Shown: one piece after another, positions 1-8,201 of the stretch | How positions within the stretch are numbered: position 1 is the first letter of the stretch | Layout of the letters: each line of letters begins with the position of its first letter | Assembly: GCA_965603075.1 (NCBI GenBank) | Contig: CBFDBO010000001.1 | Span: 186,001-250,000 of the forward strand | Direction of reading: 5' to 3' | DNA length: 64,000 bases | Origin: JABJOR01 sp965603075 | GTDB lineage: Bacteria; Pseudomonadota; Alphaproteobacteria; Rhodospirillales; Casp-alpha2 | Made by a program: the position numbers and the translations under genes | Notes under the pieces: generated by a model | Seen by the model: only the letters and a program-made list of their open reading frames with translations | What the model was told of the DNA's origin: nothing | The model's database searches: none

Positions 1-1270
1 GGGGACTGTTACTATTGCGACCAACATGGCTGGACGTGGCACGGATATTCAAATGGGTGGTAATCTTGATATGCAAGTCAAACAGGAACTTGCCACCCTT
101 AAAGATGAAAGCAAACACGCCGCCGCCGTGCAGAAAATTAGCGATGAGATAGAAACCAAAAAACCCGTTTCGCTTAAAGCGGGCGGATTGTTTGTTCTCT
201 GTACGGAACGCCACGAAAGCCGCCGCATCGATAACCAGCTTCGGGGACGGTCGGGTCGTCAAGGTGATCCGGGTGGTTCAAAATTCTACCTTTCTCTTGA
301 AGATGACCTCATGCGCATCTTTGGTTCAGAGCGTATCGATTCAATGCTTAAAAAACTGGGCTTGGAACAAGGTGAAGCCATTGTTCACCCTTGGGTTAAC
401 AAAGCCCTTGAAAAAGCCCAACAAAAAGTTGAAGCCCGCAACTTTGAAATTCGTAAAAACCTTTTAAAGTTCGATGATGTCATGAACGAACAGCGCAAGG
501 TTATCTACGATCAACGTCGCGAACTGATGTCTACGGACAACATCCAAGACACTATTGTGGAAATGCGTCACGAAGTACTTGAAGATATCGTTTCAAAATG
601 TATCCCTGAAAAAGCTTATATTGACCAATGGGATATCACCTTAATGCACGAAGAGTGCCGACGTTTATTGGGCCTCGACTTACCGGTTCAAGAATGGGCA
701 AAAGAAGAAGGCATTGCTGAAATAGAAATCCGCGATCGCATCATCGATGCATCTGATCGCAAAATGGCTGAAAAAGCCGTTAGATTTTCACCGGAAATCA
801 TGCGCAACGTAGAAAAAAGCCTTCTCCTACAAGTTCTCGACCAAATGTGGAAAGAACATCTTTTGACATTGGATCATTTACGTCAGGGTATTGGTTTACG
901 CGCTTATGGGCAACGTGACCCTTTACGTGAATATCAACGTGAAGCCTTTGATTTATTTGAAGAGATGCTTGGTAATTTACGCCAACGTATTACAACCTTG
1001 TTATCCAATATTGAAATTGAGGTTGCCCCCACAGAATCAGCATTAAGGCCGAGCGAACAGATTATGCATGAAGGCCGCGTCGACCCAGCGTCACAAGCCC
1101 CAGGTAGTGCACCGGAAACTGACGCAGCTCATACGCCTGTACAAAGTCGCCAGCAGAGCGGTGTATCAAACCCGGACGATCCTACCTCATGGGGACGTGT
1201 CGCCCGTAATGCCGTTTGTCCTTGTGGATCAGGCAATAAATATAAACATTGTCACGGCAAACTGACTTAA
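1..1270 (+). CDS. secA: Preprotein translocase ATPase SecA, C-terminal part (5' end outside window)
   Basis: This is the last 422 residues of SecA, the cytoplasmic ATPase that pushes unfolded preproteins through SecYEG. The frame is already open at base 2 and begins with the helicase-type motif ATNMAGRGTDI of the second nucleotide-binding domain. The motif TERHESRRIDNQLRGRSGRQGDPG follows at about residues 62-85, then the scaffold and wing region. A 60-residue polar linker leads to the C-terminal zinc tail with Cys406, Cys408, Cys417 and His418 (CxCx8CH), the SecB- and ribosome-binding element. It ends 12 bases before a convergent small gene. Identification is secure; only the N-terminal half is missing. 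Confidence 0.98.
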   Translation, partial: GTVTIATNMAGRGTDIQMGGNLDMQVKQELATLKDESKHAAAVQKISDEIETKKPVSLKAGGLFVLCTERHESRRIDNQLRGRSGRQGDPGGSKFYLSLEDDLMRIFGSERIDSMLKKLGLEQGEAIVHPWVNKALEKAQQKVEARNFEIRKNLLKFDDVMNEQRKVIYDQRRELMSTDNIQDTIVEMRHEVLEDIVSKCIPEKAYIDQWDITLMHEECRRLLGLDLPVQEWAKEEGIAEIEIRDRIIDASDRKMAEKAVRFSPEIMRNVEKSLLLQVLDQMWKEHLLTLDHLRQGIGLRAYGQRDPLREYQREAFDLFEEMLGNLRQRITTLLSNIEIEVAPTESALRPSEQIMHEGRVDPASQAPGSAPETDAAHTPVQSRQQSGVSNPDDPTSWGRVARNAVCPCGSGNKYKHCHGKLT

Positions 1271-1282
1271 TATGGGCTTTAC

Positions 1283-1660
1283 CTAATCTTTAACTCTGGC
1301 TGTCCGTCCACCACGACGACGGTCCTGCCCTGCTTTCTTAAGATTTTCTGTATTATGCTCGGCAACTTGCGTCATCAGTTCTATTAGCTCAAGAGCTTCA
1401 CGGGACGCACCTTCCGTTCGCCCGGAAATAATTTCATTCAACGTTTTTTGCGCTGCCTGAGCAGGGGGAATGCTTTGTGGTAACCGTAATAACCACGAAA
1501 GCAATATATCCTGCGCAGGTCCGATAAAGGTGCTGACATTTTCAAATACTTGCGACATCAAATTGACAGGATCGTAATCCGGTCCATTTTGGAAATTGTT
1601 AGGGCCGAGATGGTCTTCGCCTTTTTGAGAAGAATTATTTTCGCTCTTACTATCGTTCAT
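1283..1660 (-). CDS. Hypothetical protein, 125 aa
   Basis: I do not recognise this protein. It has a polar N-terminus rich in Ser, Asn and Asp (residues 1-30), a helical middle part with conserved-looking hydrophobic positions (about 32-95), and a strongly basic end (QDRRRGGRTARVKD). There is no signal peptide or clear membrane segment. The ATG is preceded by a good GAGGTGGG ribosome site. It is divergent from the YihY gene, with about 100 bases between them, and convergent with secA. The layout resembles phasin-like or polymer-associated small proteins, but that is only a guess. Confidence 0.6.
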   Translation of the reverse strand: MNDSKSENNSSQKGEDHLGPNNFQNGPDYDPVNLMSQVFENVSTFIGPAQDILLSWLLRLPQSIPPAQAAQKTLNEIISGRTEGASREALELIELMTQVAEHNTENLKKAGQDRRRGGRTARVKD

Positions 1661-1763
1661 CTTCCCACCTCAACCTTTGGCTGATAGGATGTTTTTGTAT
1701 AAACCAACATCGTACTGTCATTACTGATTTCTAACGGTAGTTTAGGGTAAGGCCAAGATAATA

Positions 1764-3023
1764 ATGGACAAAGAAGCAATGCATTTTTGGAATGGACGAC
1801 TTGTTCTGTTCTGTAAACTGATTTGGCGGCGGTTCTTAACAGAGCGGTGCTGGAGAATGGCAGCGGGTCTAAGCTATACCTCTTTATTAGCAATCGTCCC
1901 CTTAAGCGCCATCGCCTTTTCAATGTTAACGGCATTTCCGGTATTTGAAGGAGTTCGCGAACGCTTGCAAAGTACCGTATTTACGAACTTTCTGCCCTCG
2001 TCTGCCGAAGCACTTAGCGGGTATCTTGATCTTTTTATCACCAATACCACATCCCTTTCAGCGGTGGGGATCGTTGCGCTGGCGGCTACGGCTATATTAC
2101 TGCTCGGCACCATAGAATCTGATTTAAATGCAATATTCAGGGCTCGAAAACAACGCCCGTTAATTCCCCGTTTATTGGTTTTCTGGGGAATGATAACTCT
2201 GGGCCCCTTATTACTGGGGGCAAGTTTTTCCCTGACGACATATTTATTTATCGCTACAGAATGGATGGGGCTTGATCTTTTCACTGGCCCATTGGGCCTG
2301 ATGGGGCGGTTTATACCAACGGCATTAATTATCTTTGGGCTTACCATTTTCTTTATGATCATCCCCAATAAACAAATAAGCCTCAGGTCAGCCATTATCG
2401 GCGGAACCTTATCCGGTATTCTGTTTGTATTATTGCGTAATGTGTTTGGCTGGTACGTGGCCACTTTTCCAACGTACCAAAACGTTTATGGAACTTTATC
2501 CGTTGTTCCAATTTTCCTGATTTGGATGTACCTATCCTGGAGTATCGTTTTATTGGGGGCCGTGATTACGACCTCAGCGGTTGATTTCAAACGCAGTGAA
2601 CTTCGCCTACTGCAAGGCAATTTGCACCGTAATGAACGTGTGTTAGCTGCAATGGCTGTAATCGAAATTTTATTTGATACCAGCAAATCAGGTGCTTTCA
2701 AAAATGAAGCGCAGTTATTAGAAAACGTGCGTTTTGATCGCGATCTATGTGAGGCCGAACTTGAAATGTTCATGGAACATGGGTTTATCTGCCTGAACAC
2801 CGATGGGAACCTCGTTCTCACCCGGGATCTTAATCATGTAAGTTTACATGATCTCTATAGCATCTTGGAAATGGACCTTCCCGTTACCAGCACGTCCACA
2901 ATGGAAGATATCCATTGTGTCCATTGGCAAGGCACACTTGTCGATCATATGAAAAAGGCGCGCATCGGTTCCGAGCACGCCTTATCAATATCTTTAAGCG
3001 ATATCCTTAAGAAGTCAGGATAA
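1764..3023 (+). CDS. YihY/BrkB-family inner membrane protein
   Basis: A 419-residue protein of the YihY/virulence-factor BrkB family (once misnamed RNase BN), function unsettled. The family signature MAAGLSYTSLLAIVPLSAIAF is present around residues 32-52, and about six membrane helices cover residues 35-275. The soluble C-terminal part (about 290-419) looks like the winged-helix-type extension often seen in proteobacterial members. Its 3' end overlaps the end of the convergent accA by 9 bases. The start at the first ATG follows an AAGG about ten bases upstream. Confidence 0.9.
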   Translation: MDKEAMHFWNGRLVLFCKLIWRRFLTERCWRMAAGLSYTSLLAIVPLSAIAFSMLTAFPVFEGVRERLQSTVFTNFLPSSAEALSGYLDLFITNTTSLSAVGIVALAATAILLLGTIESDLNAIFRARKQRPLIPRLLVFWGMITLGPLLLGASFSLTTYLFIATEWMGLDLFTGPLGLMGRFIPTALIIFGLTIFFMIIPNKQISLRSAIIGGTLSGILFVLLRNVFGWYVATFPTYQNVYGTLSVVPIFLIWMYLSWSIVLLGAVITTSAVDFKRSELRLLQGNLHRNERVLAAMAVIEILFDTSKSGAFKNEAQLLENVRFDRDLCEAELEMFMEHGFICLNTDGNLVLTRDLNHVSLHDLYSILEMDLPVTSTSTMEDIHCVHWQGTLVDHMKKARIGSEHALSISLSDILKKSG

Positions 3024-3971
3024 ACCTTTTTTACCCATTTCTAGGAATTTTTCACGGCGGTGGGTTTTTAACGCCCCACCTTCAAGCTTGGATAACTCGC
3101 CAAGAGCCTTCTCAACAGCATCTCCAGCAGCAATGATTGCCGTCTTTGGATCTCGGTGAGCGCCCCCCAAAGGTTCAGAGACAATATTATCAATTACTTT
3201 TAACTTTTTCAGGTCTTGTGCGGTCAATCGCAGGGCGTCAGCAGCGTCTTTTGCTTGTTCGCCATTTCGCCATAAGATCGAAGCACACCCTTCAGGTGAA
3301 ATAACAGAATAAATAGCATGTTCCATCATCATAACCTTATTTGCTGTGGCAATAGCAATGGCACCACCAGAACCACCTTCACCAATAATGATGGATATGA
3401 GGGGCACTTTTAATGAAAGACAAGTCTCGATACTGCGGGCAATGGCTTCAGCCTGCCCCCGGGCTTCTGCGTCAATTCCAGGATAAGCACCTGGGGTGTC
3501 AACAAAGCTGATGACCGGTATACCGAAATGGTCTGCCATGTTCATCAAACGTTGCGCTTTGCGATATCCTTCTGGGCGGGCCATGCCAAAATTATGTTTG
3601 ATACGTGATTCTGTGTCTGAACCTTTTTCATTACCAATAACCATGACTGATTGGCCACGAAAACGCCCTAATCCGCCGATCATCGCTAAATCTTCCGCAA
3701 AGGCACGATCCCCTGCAAGGGGCGTATAGTCTTCGATTAGCTCTGCTACATAATCCAATGTATGGGGGCGACTTGCATGACGGGCCACTTGTGCCTTTTG
3801 CCATGGACTGAGTTTCGCATAGGTGGAAACCAATAATTTATCAGCTTTAGTTTGAAGTTTGCCAACTTCATCAGCAATATTAACTTCGCCCTCTCCACTA
3901 AGATGACGGAGTTCCTGAATTTTACCTTCCAGTTCTGCAATCGGTTTTTCGAAATCGAGATAGTTATGCAT
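3015..3971 (-). CDS. accA: Acetyl-CoA carboxylase carboxyltransferase subunit alpha
   Basis: The 318-residue alpha subunit of the carboxyltransferase of acetyl-CoA carboxylase; with AccD it moves the carboxyl group from biotin to acetyl-CoA to make malonyl-CoA for fatty acid synthesis. It has the normal length for the family. The N-terminal helical part carries DFEKPIAELE, and the crotonase-like core includes the glycine-rich GEGGSGGAIAIATANKV and the following SVISPEGCASILWR. accD is not in the window, as is usual. In many alphaproteobacteria accA lies beside xerD; here about 7 kb of other genes lies between them. Confidence 0.97.
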   Translation of the reverse strand: MHNYLDFEKPIAELEGKIQELRHLSGEGEVNIADEVGKLQTKADKLLVSTYAKLSPWQKAQVARHASRPHTLDYVAELIEDYTPLAGDRAFAEDLAMIGGLGRFRGQSVMVIGNEKGSDTESRIKHNFGMARPEGYRKAQRLMNMADHFGIPVISFVDTPGAYPGIDAEARGQAEAIARSIETCLSLKVPLISIIIGEGGSGGAIAIATANKVMMMEHAIYSVISPEGCASILWRNGEQAKDAADALRLTAQDLKKLKVIDNIVSEPLGGAHRDPKTAIIAAGDAVEKALGELSKLEGGALKTHRREKFLEMGKKGLS

Positions 3972-3998
3972 GGTCGTTCATTAAGTTCCTGAATTAAT

Positions 3999-4043
3999 AA
4001 AAAAATCCTCGCCCTTATATGACACCATATACGAGCGAGGATT
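3999..4043 (-). terminator. Intrinsic terminator after the malyl-CoA lyase gene
   Basis: On the minus strand a 9-bp stem AATCCTCGC/GCGAGGATT (4004-4012 with 4035-4043) encloses a second 6-bp stem TATATG/CATATA (4016-4021 with 4026-4031) closed by a 4-base loop. A run of seven T follows (4005 down to 3999). This is a textbook Rho-independent terminator just past the stop at 4057. Confidence 0.85.
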
Positions 4044-4056
4044 AGAATAAAGCTTT

Positions 4057-5034
4057 TTACGAGCCGGTAATTTGTTCAGATTTATGAACCATCACTTCGG
4101 CTTGTTTAATGGAAGCAATATCAATCAAACGTCCATCAAGGGCAACAGCCCCTAGACCGGCTTTGGTTGCTTCTTCCATAGCTTCGATAATGCGTTTGGC
4201 CTTCGTAACTTCGGCTTCTGTAGGGCTAAACAATGTGTTTGCTTGATCAACCTGACTTGGGTGAATGGCCCATTTACCCTCACACCCCAATGTGGATGCG
4301 CGCATGGCTTGTGCTGCATAACCCTCAGCGTCAGAAAAATCACCAAATGGACCGTCAATTGGACGTAACCCATGAGCACGTGCGACAACAACCATTTTGG
4401 CGATTGGATAATGCCACATATCGCCCCAGTGGACATCACGATTGCCGGCTTCGTCTGGATCGGTCAGCACGGCGTAATCAGCATTTGGACCGCCAATGAC
4501 TGTGGTCCGGGCTTTTGTGGACGCTGCATAATCAGCAACACCGAAGTGCAATGATTCGTTTCGTTTACTCGCACCCGCTATTTCAACTAAGTTCTGCATT
4601 CCCAAAGCGGTTTCAATAATAAGTTCAAAACCGATACGGTTCGTGAAACCTTTGGCATCTTCGATTTGAGTGCAAAGCATATCAAGGGCGTAAACATCAG
4701 AAGCTGTACCCGCCTTTGGGATCATAATCATGTCCAATTTGTCACCGGCTTGTTCCATGATATCAACAACATCACGGTACATATAGTGAGTATCAAGGCC
4801 ATTAATACGCACAGAAACACCTTTTCCGGACCAATCAAGATCATGAAGTGCTTCAATAATATTTTTTCTAGCTTGTTCTTTATCATCGGGTGCAACGGCA
4901 TCTTCTAAATCAAGGAAGACCACATCGGCATTCCCTTTTGATGCTTTTTCCATAAAAGTGGTATTTGATCCCGGAACAGCTAATTCAGTACGATTTAATC
5001 GTGCTGGTGCTTGATCTACGATGTGAAAACTCAT
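4057..5034 (-). CDS. mcl: L-malyl-CoA / beta-methylmalyl-CoA lyase (CitE-like)
   Basis: A 325-residue HpcH/HpaI-CitE superfamily lyase, close over its whole length to Rhodobacter Mcl1, which splits malyl-CoA into acetyl-CoA and glyoxylate and can form methylmalyl-CoA from propionyl-CoA and glyoxylate. The CoA/substrate arginine Arg76 (SVRINGLDT) and the metal ligands Glu141 (ELIIETALG) and Asp168 (FGVADYAAS) fall at the Mcl1 positions. DGPFGDFSD and GKWAIHPSQV are further family blocks. An AGGAG lies seven bases before the ATG. Its divergent neighbour could use the glyoxylate. A malyl-CoA thioesterase or citramalyl-CoA lyase is less likely. Confidence 0.9.
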   Translation of the reverse strand: MSFHIVDQAPARLNRTELAVPGSNTTFMEKASKGNADVVFLDLEDAVAPDDKEQARKNIIEALHDLDWSGKGVSVRINGLDTHYMYRDVVDIMEQAGDKLDMIMIPKAGTASDVYALDMLCTQIEDAKGFTNRIGFELIIETALGMQNLVEIAGASKRNESLHFGVADYAASTKARTTVIGGPNADYAVLTDPDEAGNRDVHWGDMWHYPIAKMVVVARAHGLRPIDGPFGDFSDAEGYAAQAMRASTLGCEGKWAIHPSQVDQANTLFSPTEAEVTKAKRIIEAMEEATKAGLGAVALDGRLIDIASIKQAEVMVHKSEQITGS

Positions 5035-5141
5035 ATTAAACTCCTAGTATATTTTGTAAATTAAACGCCCTAATTATGCTCTTGCGCGGAGAATGCGTCA
5101 AATACAAGCGGCTTTCAAGCCTATAGAGAACATTGCAAAAA

Positions 5142-5156
5142 TAGTTATTATAACTA
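5142..5156. promoter_or_regulatory. Candidate operator (15-base inverted repeat)
   Basis: TAGTTA-TTA-TAACTA is a perfect 6-base inverted repeat with a 3-base centre, located 23 bases before the hydroxyacid dehydrogenase ATG and in the only spacer shared with the divergent malyl-CoA lyase gene. The position suggests a regulator site, but AT-rich short palindromes also arise by chance. Confidence 0.35.
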
Positions 5157-5178
5157 AAGATTTTTGGAAACCCTACTT

Positions 5179-6144
5179 ATGTCAAAAAAACCATCTGTGC
5201 TACTGACGAGAAAATACCCAATTGCAGTCGAAGAACGGCTAAGACGCGATTATGACTGTCATTTCAACGATGATGATCGGCTCTATTCCAGCGATGAATT
5301 GATCAAATTGGCAGAAGGCATGGATGCGATTATGCCCTGTCATTCTGAGAAATTTACCCCTGAAGTTGTCGCCAAACTACCTGATAGTGTAAAAATTGTT
5401 GCCAATTTTTCAGTGGGCGTAGACCATTGTGATCTAGAGGCTTTATCAAAGCGCGGTATCGTAGTGACCAACACCCCAGATGTTTTAAGTGACGCTACTG
5501 CTGAAATAGCCATTTTACTCATGTTAGGTGCGGCAAGACGTGCGAGCGAGGGGGAGGCTTTAATGCGTCAGGGGACTTGGAATACATGGAGCCCTGCCTT
5601 CATGGTAGGGTCCGCCGTAAGTGGTAAAAGCATTGGCATTGTGGGCATGGGACGCGTTGGACAAGTCATCGCGAAACGGGCCCGTGGTTTTGATATGACC
5701 GTACATTATCATAATCGTAATCGCATTGCCCCGGATTTAGAAGCAGGTGCCGTCTATCACAAAAATCTAGATGGTTTACTTGGTGAGTGTGATTTTATTT
5801 CCCTAAGTTGTCCGGTAACGGAAGATACCAAAGGCTTATTATCTAAAGAACGCATCAGTAAAATGCGCGACGGGGTAATTCTCATTAATACAGCCAGAGG
5901 CGCTCTTATCGATGAAGACGCACTAGTTGAAGCGTTAAAATCAGGCAAAATAAGAGCGGCAGGATTGGACGTCTATGATACTGAACCAGGTGGAAATCCA
6001 GAAATTACAAAATTGCCAAATACATTTTTACTTCCCCATATAGGAAGCGCCAATGAGGAAACGCGAGACGCCATGGGTTTTAGAGCTTTGGATAATCTTG
6101 ATACATTTTTTGGAGGTTCGGAACCAAAAGATAGGGTTGCTTAA
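5179..6144 (+). CDS. D-2-hydroxyacid dehydrogenase (glyoxylate/hydroxypyruvate reductase-like)
   Basis: A 321-residue NAD(P)-dependent D-2-hydroxyacid dehydrogenase. The Rossmann motif GMGRVG is at residues 156-161, and the catalytic triad is Arg240 (NTARGALID), Glu269 (YDTEPG) and His287 (LLPHIGSA), typical of the GRHPR/GyaR branch that reduces glyoxylate to glycolate or hydroxypyruvate to glycerate. I chose ATG 5179, with a GGA ten bases upstream, over an in-frame TTG five codons earlier. It is divergent from malyl-CoA lyase, whose product is glyoxylate, so the two may share regulation and a pathway. The exact substrate cannot be read from sequence. Confidence 0.87.
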   Translation: MSKKPSVLLTRKYPIAVEERLRRDYDCHFNDDDRLYSSDELIKLAEGMDAIMPCHSEKFTPEVVAKLPDSVKIVANFSVGVDHCDLEALSKRGIVVTNTPDVLSDATAEIAILLMLGAARRASEGEALMRQGTWNTWSPAFMVGSAVSGKSIGIVGMGRVGQVIAKRARGFDMTVHYHNRNRIAPDLEAGAVYHKNLDGLLGECDFISLSCPVTEDTKGLLSKERISKMRDGVILINTARGALIDEDALVEALKSGKIRAAGLDVYDTEPGGNPEITKLPNTFLLPHIGSANEETRDAMGFRALDNLDTFFGGSEPKDRVA

Positions 6145-6353
6145 AAAAATATACCCCAAACAAGGTAAAGAATCGATATTTCCTATTGGCATACCACAGA
6201 AACAAAGAGTATAATAGTAATGTGAAATAGATTTCTGCCAAGGTTTATCATTCCAAAATGGCTGATTAAACCAACCAAACATAATAACCCGAACCTGTTA
6301 AAATCGGCAGAACGTGGTTCAGGATTTTTTTGTCTCTAGGGAGAACAAACATA

Positions 6354-7469
6354 ATGACGAAAGTTAAAAAAGACGTATCGCGTCGTAAATTTATCCGTAA
6401 CAGTGCCACTGCTGCTGTTGGTGCTGCCGCAACAACAACACTTGCCGCACCACATATTGCTAAAGCTGCAACCGTCCTGAAAATTCAGGCTGCTTGGGGT
6501 GGTGGTATATTCCTTGAAAATGCTAAAAGCTATGTAGACCGCGTACATGCTATGGCCGGTAACTCACTGAAAATTGACTTATTGTCAGTAAACTCAGTTG
6601 TAAAAACCAGCCAAATGCAAGACGCTGTCCACCGTGGCGTTCTTGATGGTGCTCACTATGTTTCAGCCTATTGGTATTCAAAATCCAAAGCTGCTTCCCT
6701 GTTCGGTACTGGCCCTTGTTTTGGTTGGTCAGCGCAAGAACTTCTTGGCTGGATTCACTATGGCGGCGGTATGGAACTGTTCAATGAATTGATGGATAGC
6801 CTTGGCTTGAACATCGTCAGCTTCTTCAACAGCCCAATGCCAGCACAGCCTCTTGGTTGGTTCAAAGAAGAAATCACCGATGTGGCTCAATTGGATGGAC
6901 TTAAGTACCGGACTGTTGGTTTGGCTGCTGACGTTCTTCTCGAAATGGGCATGTCTGTTGTTCAACTTCCTGGTGGCGAAATTCAGCCTGCTATGAAAAG
7001 TGGTTTGATTGACGCTGCTGAATTCAACAATCCAACATCTGATAAAGATTTTGGTATGCAAGATGTATCTAAAGATTATCACCTTGCTAGTTTCCACCAG
7101 TCTCAAGAATCTTTCGAAATCACTTTCAACAAGAAGAAATATGATTCTCTGTCTTCTGAAGAGCAAGCAATTTTGAAATATGCTTCAGAAGCTGAAAACT
7201 CAAACTTCTATTGGCACAACACCCTTCGTTATGCCGATGACCTTGTTTCTCTTAAAAATGACCACGGCGTTAATGTTCACCGTACGCCAGATTCAGTTAT
7301 GGCTGGTCAGCTTAAAGCTTGGGACATCGTTATTGACCGGATTTCTGCTGAAGATCCATTCTTCGCTAAAGTTGTAGCTTCACAAAAAGATTACGCTGAA
7401 AAAGTAATGGGTTACGTACTGTTGAATTCACCAGATTACGCTGGTGCCTATAAGCACTACTTCGGCTGA
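6354..7469 (+). CDS. TRAP transporter substrate-binding protein (DctP family, Tat-exported)
   Basis: A 371-residue periplasmic solute-binding protein. The N-terminus has a twin-arginine signal (SRRKFIRN, residues 9-16), a hydrophobic stretch and an AKA cleavage site near residue 38. The block DAAEFNNPTSDKDFG and the arginine in KYRTVGLAADVL resemble the TakP-like branch that binds 2-oxo acids and similar carboxylates. A good AGGGAGA stands before the ATG; an upstream in-frame TTG is not needed. Next come a stem-loop and the two permease genes, so this is the first gene of a TRAP operon. The ligand is probably an organic acid, but unproven. Confidence 0.92.
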   Translation: MTKVKKDVSRRKFIRNSATAAVGAAATTTLAAPHIAKAATVLKIQAAWGGGIFLENAKSYVDRVHAMAGNSLKIDLLSVNSVVKTSQMQDAVHRGVLDGAHYVSAYWYSKSKAASLFGTGPCFGWSAQELLGWIHYGGGMELFNELMDSLGLNIVSFFNSPMPAQPLGWFKEEITDVAQLDGLKYRTVGLAADVLLEMGMSVVQLPGGEIQPAMKSGLIDAAEFNNPTSDKDFGMQDVSKDYHLASFHQSQESFEITFNKKKYDSLSSEEQAILKYASEAENSNFYWHNTLRYADDLVSLKNDHGVNVHRTPDSVMAGQLKAWDIVIDRISAEDPFFAKVVASQKDYAEKVMGYVLLNSPDYAGAYKHYFG

Positions 7470-7505
7470 TCCAATTCAATTGGCAAATATTGCCAGTTCA
7501 AGTTC

Positions 7506-7546
7506 GAGGGACGGCTTTTATAAAGGCTGTCCCTCGTATTTTGTTT
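7506..7546 (+). terminator. Intercistronic stem-loop / partial terminator in the TRAP operon
   Basis: GAGGGACGGC and GGCTGTCCCTC (7506-7535) form a stem of about ten pairs, with one G-U pair and a small bulge, followed by the T-rich GTATTTTGTTT. It lies between the binding-protein gene and the permease genes. It probably lets most transcripts stop or be stabilised there, so the binding protein is made in excess over the membrane subunits. Confidence 0.65.
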
Positions 7547-7580
7547 GATTATTTAAAACATAAAATCGAGGAATCGACCT

Positions 7581-8156
7581 GTGACATCCATTATTCATGC
7601 AATTGAAAGCTTTAACATCTGGATTGGTAGATCCTTTGGTTGGTGCATCCTAATTCTAACACTCTCCGTTGCCTATGAAGTGTTTGTTCGATATGTACTG
7701 AATCACCCAACCGTATGGGCTTTTGACATGATGGTTCAAATGTATGGTGCTTTGTTCCTAATGGCTGGCCCCTACGCACTCGCACAGGACTCTCACGTTC
7801 GCGCGGATGTTATTTACAGGTTCCTTCAACCCCGCTGGCAAGCAAGATTGGACATGCTTCTATATATCGTGTTCTTCTTCCCTGGTATGTTTGCTCTTCT
7901 CTATTATGGTTGGGAAATCGCGAGCGATTCTTGGCGCTACCAAGAGGTTAGCTGGAACTCTCCAGCCCGAATTCAAATTTATTTCTTTAAAACGTTAATT
8001 CCCCTGGCAGGTGCTTTGTTCATCATTCAGGGCGTTGGCGAATGCATGCGCTGTTATATAACGATCAAAACCAATGTTTGGCCCAAACGTCATGAAGACG
8101 CCCAAGAAACAGAAAAGATGCTTGTAGGCGCTAAACTTGATCTCGACAGTAAATAA
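7581..8156 (+). CDS. TRAP transporter small permease (DctQ family)
   Basis: A 191-residue membrane protein with four predicted helices, the small subunit of a TRAP transporter. It carries the DctQ-type block YEVFVRYVLNHPTVWAFDMMVQMYGALFLMAGPYALAQDSHVRADV, in which the RADV motif is characteristic. The start is GTG, with GAGGAA eight bases upstream. It is longer than many DctQ proteins because of a polar C-terminal tail of about 35 residues. It works with the binding protein at 6354 and the large permease at 8202 in sodium- or proton-driven uptake. Confidence 0.9.
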   Translation: MTSIIHAIESFNIWIGRSFGWCILILTLSVAYEVFVRYVLNHPTVWAFDMMVQMYGALFLMAGPYALAQDSHVRADVIYRFLQPRWQARLDMLLYIVFFFPGMFALLYYGWEIASDSWRYQEVSWNSPARIQIYFFKTLIPLAGALFIIQGVGECMRCYITIKTNVWPKRHEDAQETEKMLVGAKLDLDSK

Positions 8157-8201
8157 TCTTTCCATAATACATTTATATATTAAGACGGAGCACCCGATAG
8201 G

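Noticed and set aside
1657..1935. Minus-strand frame of 92 aa ending in an ATGA overlap with the 125-aa gene
   Set aside because: It runs antisense over the conserved N-terminus of the YihY protein, has no family features, and the 125-aa gene has its own good ribosome site.
6028..6282. Minus-strand 84-aa frame before the TRAP operon
   Set aside because: Overlaps the end of the hydroxyacid dehydrogenase, has no ribosome site and no protein-like composition.
6729..7166. Minus-strand 145-aa frame inside the TRAP receptor gene
   Set aside because: Antisense to a well-conserved gene with biased codon use; the translation is rich in Phe, Arg and Cys without any recognisable pattern.
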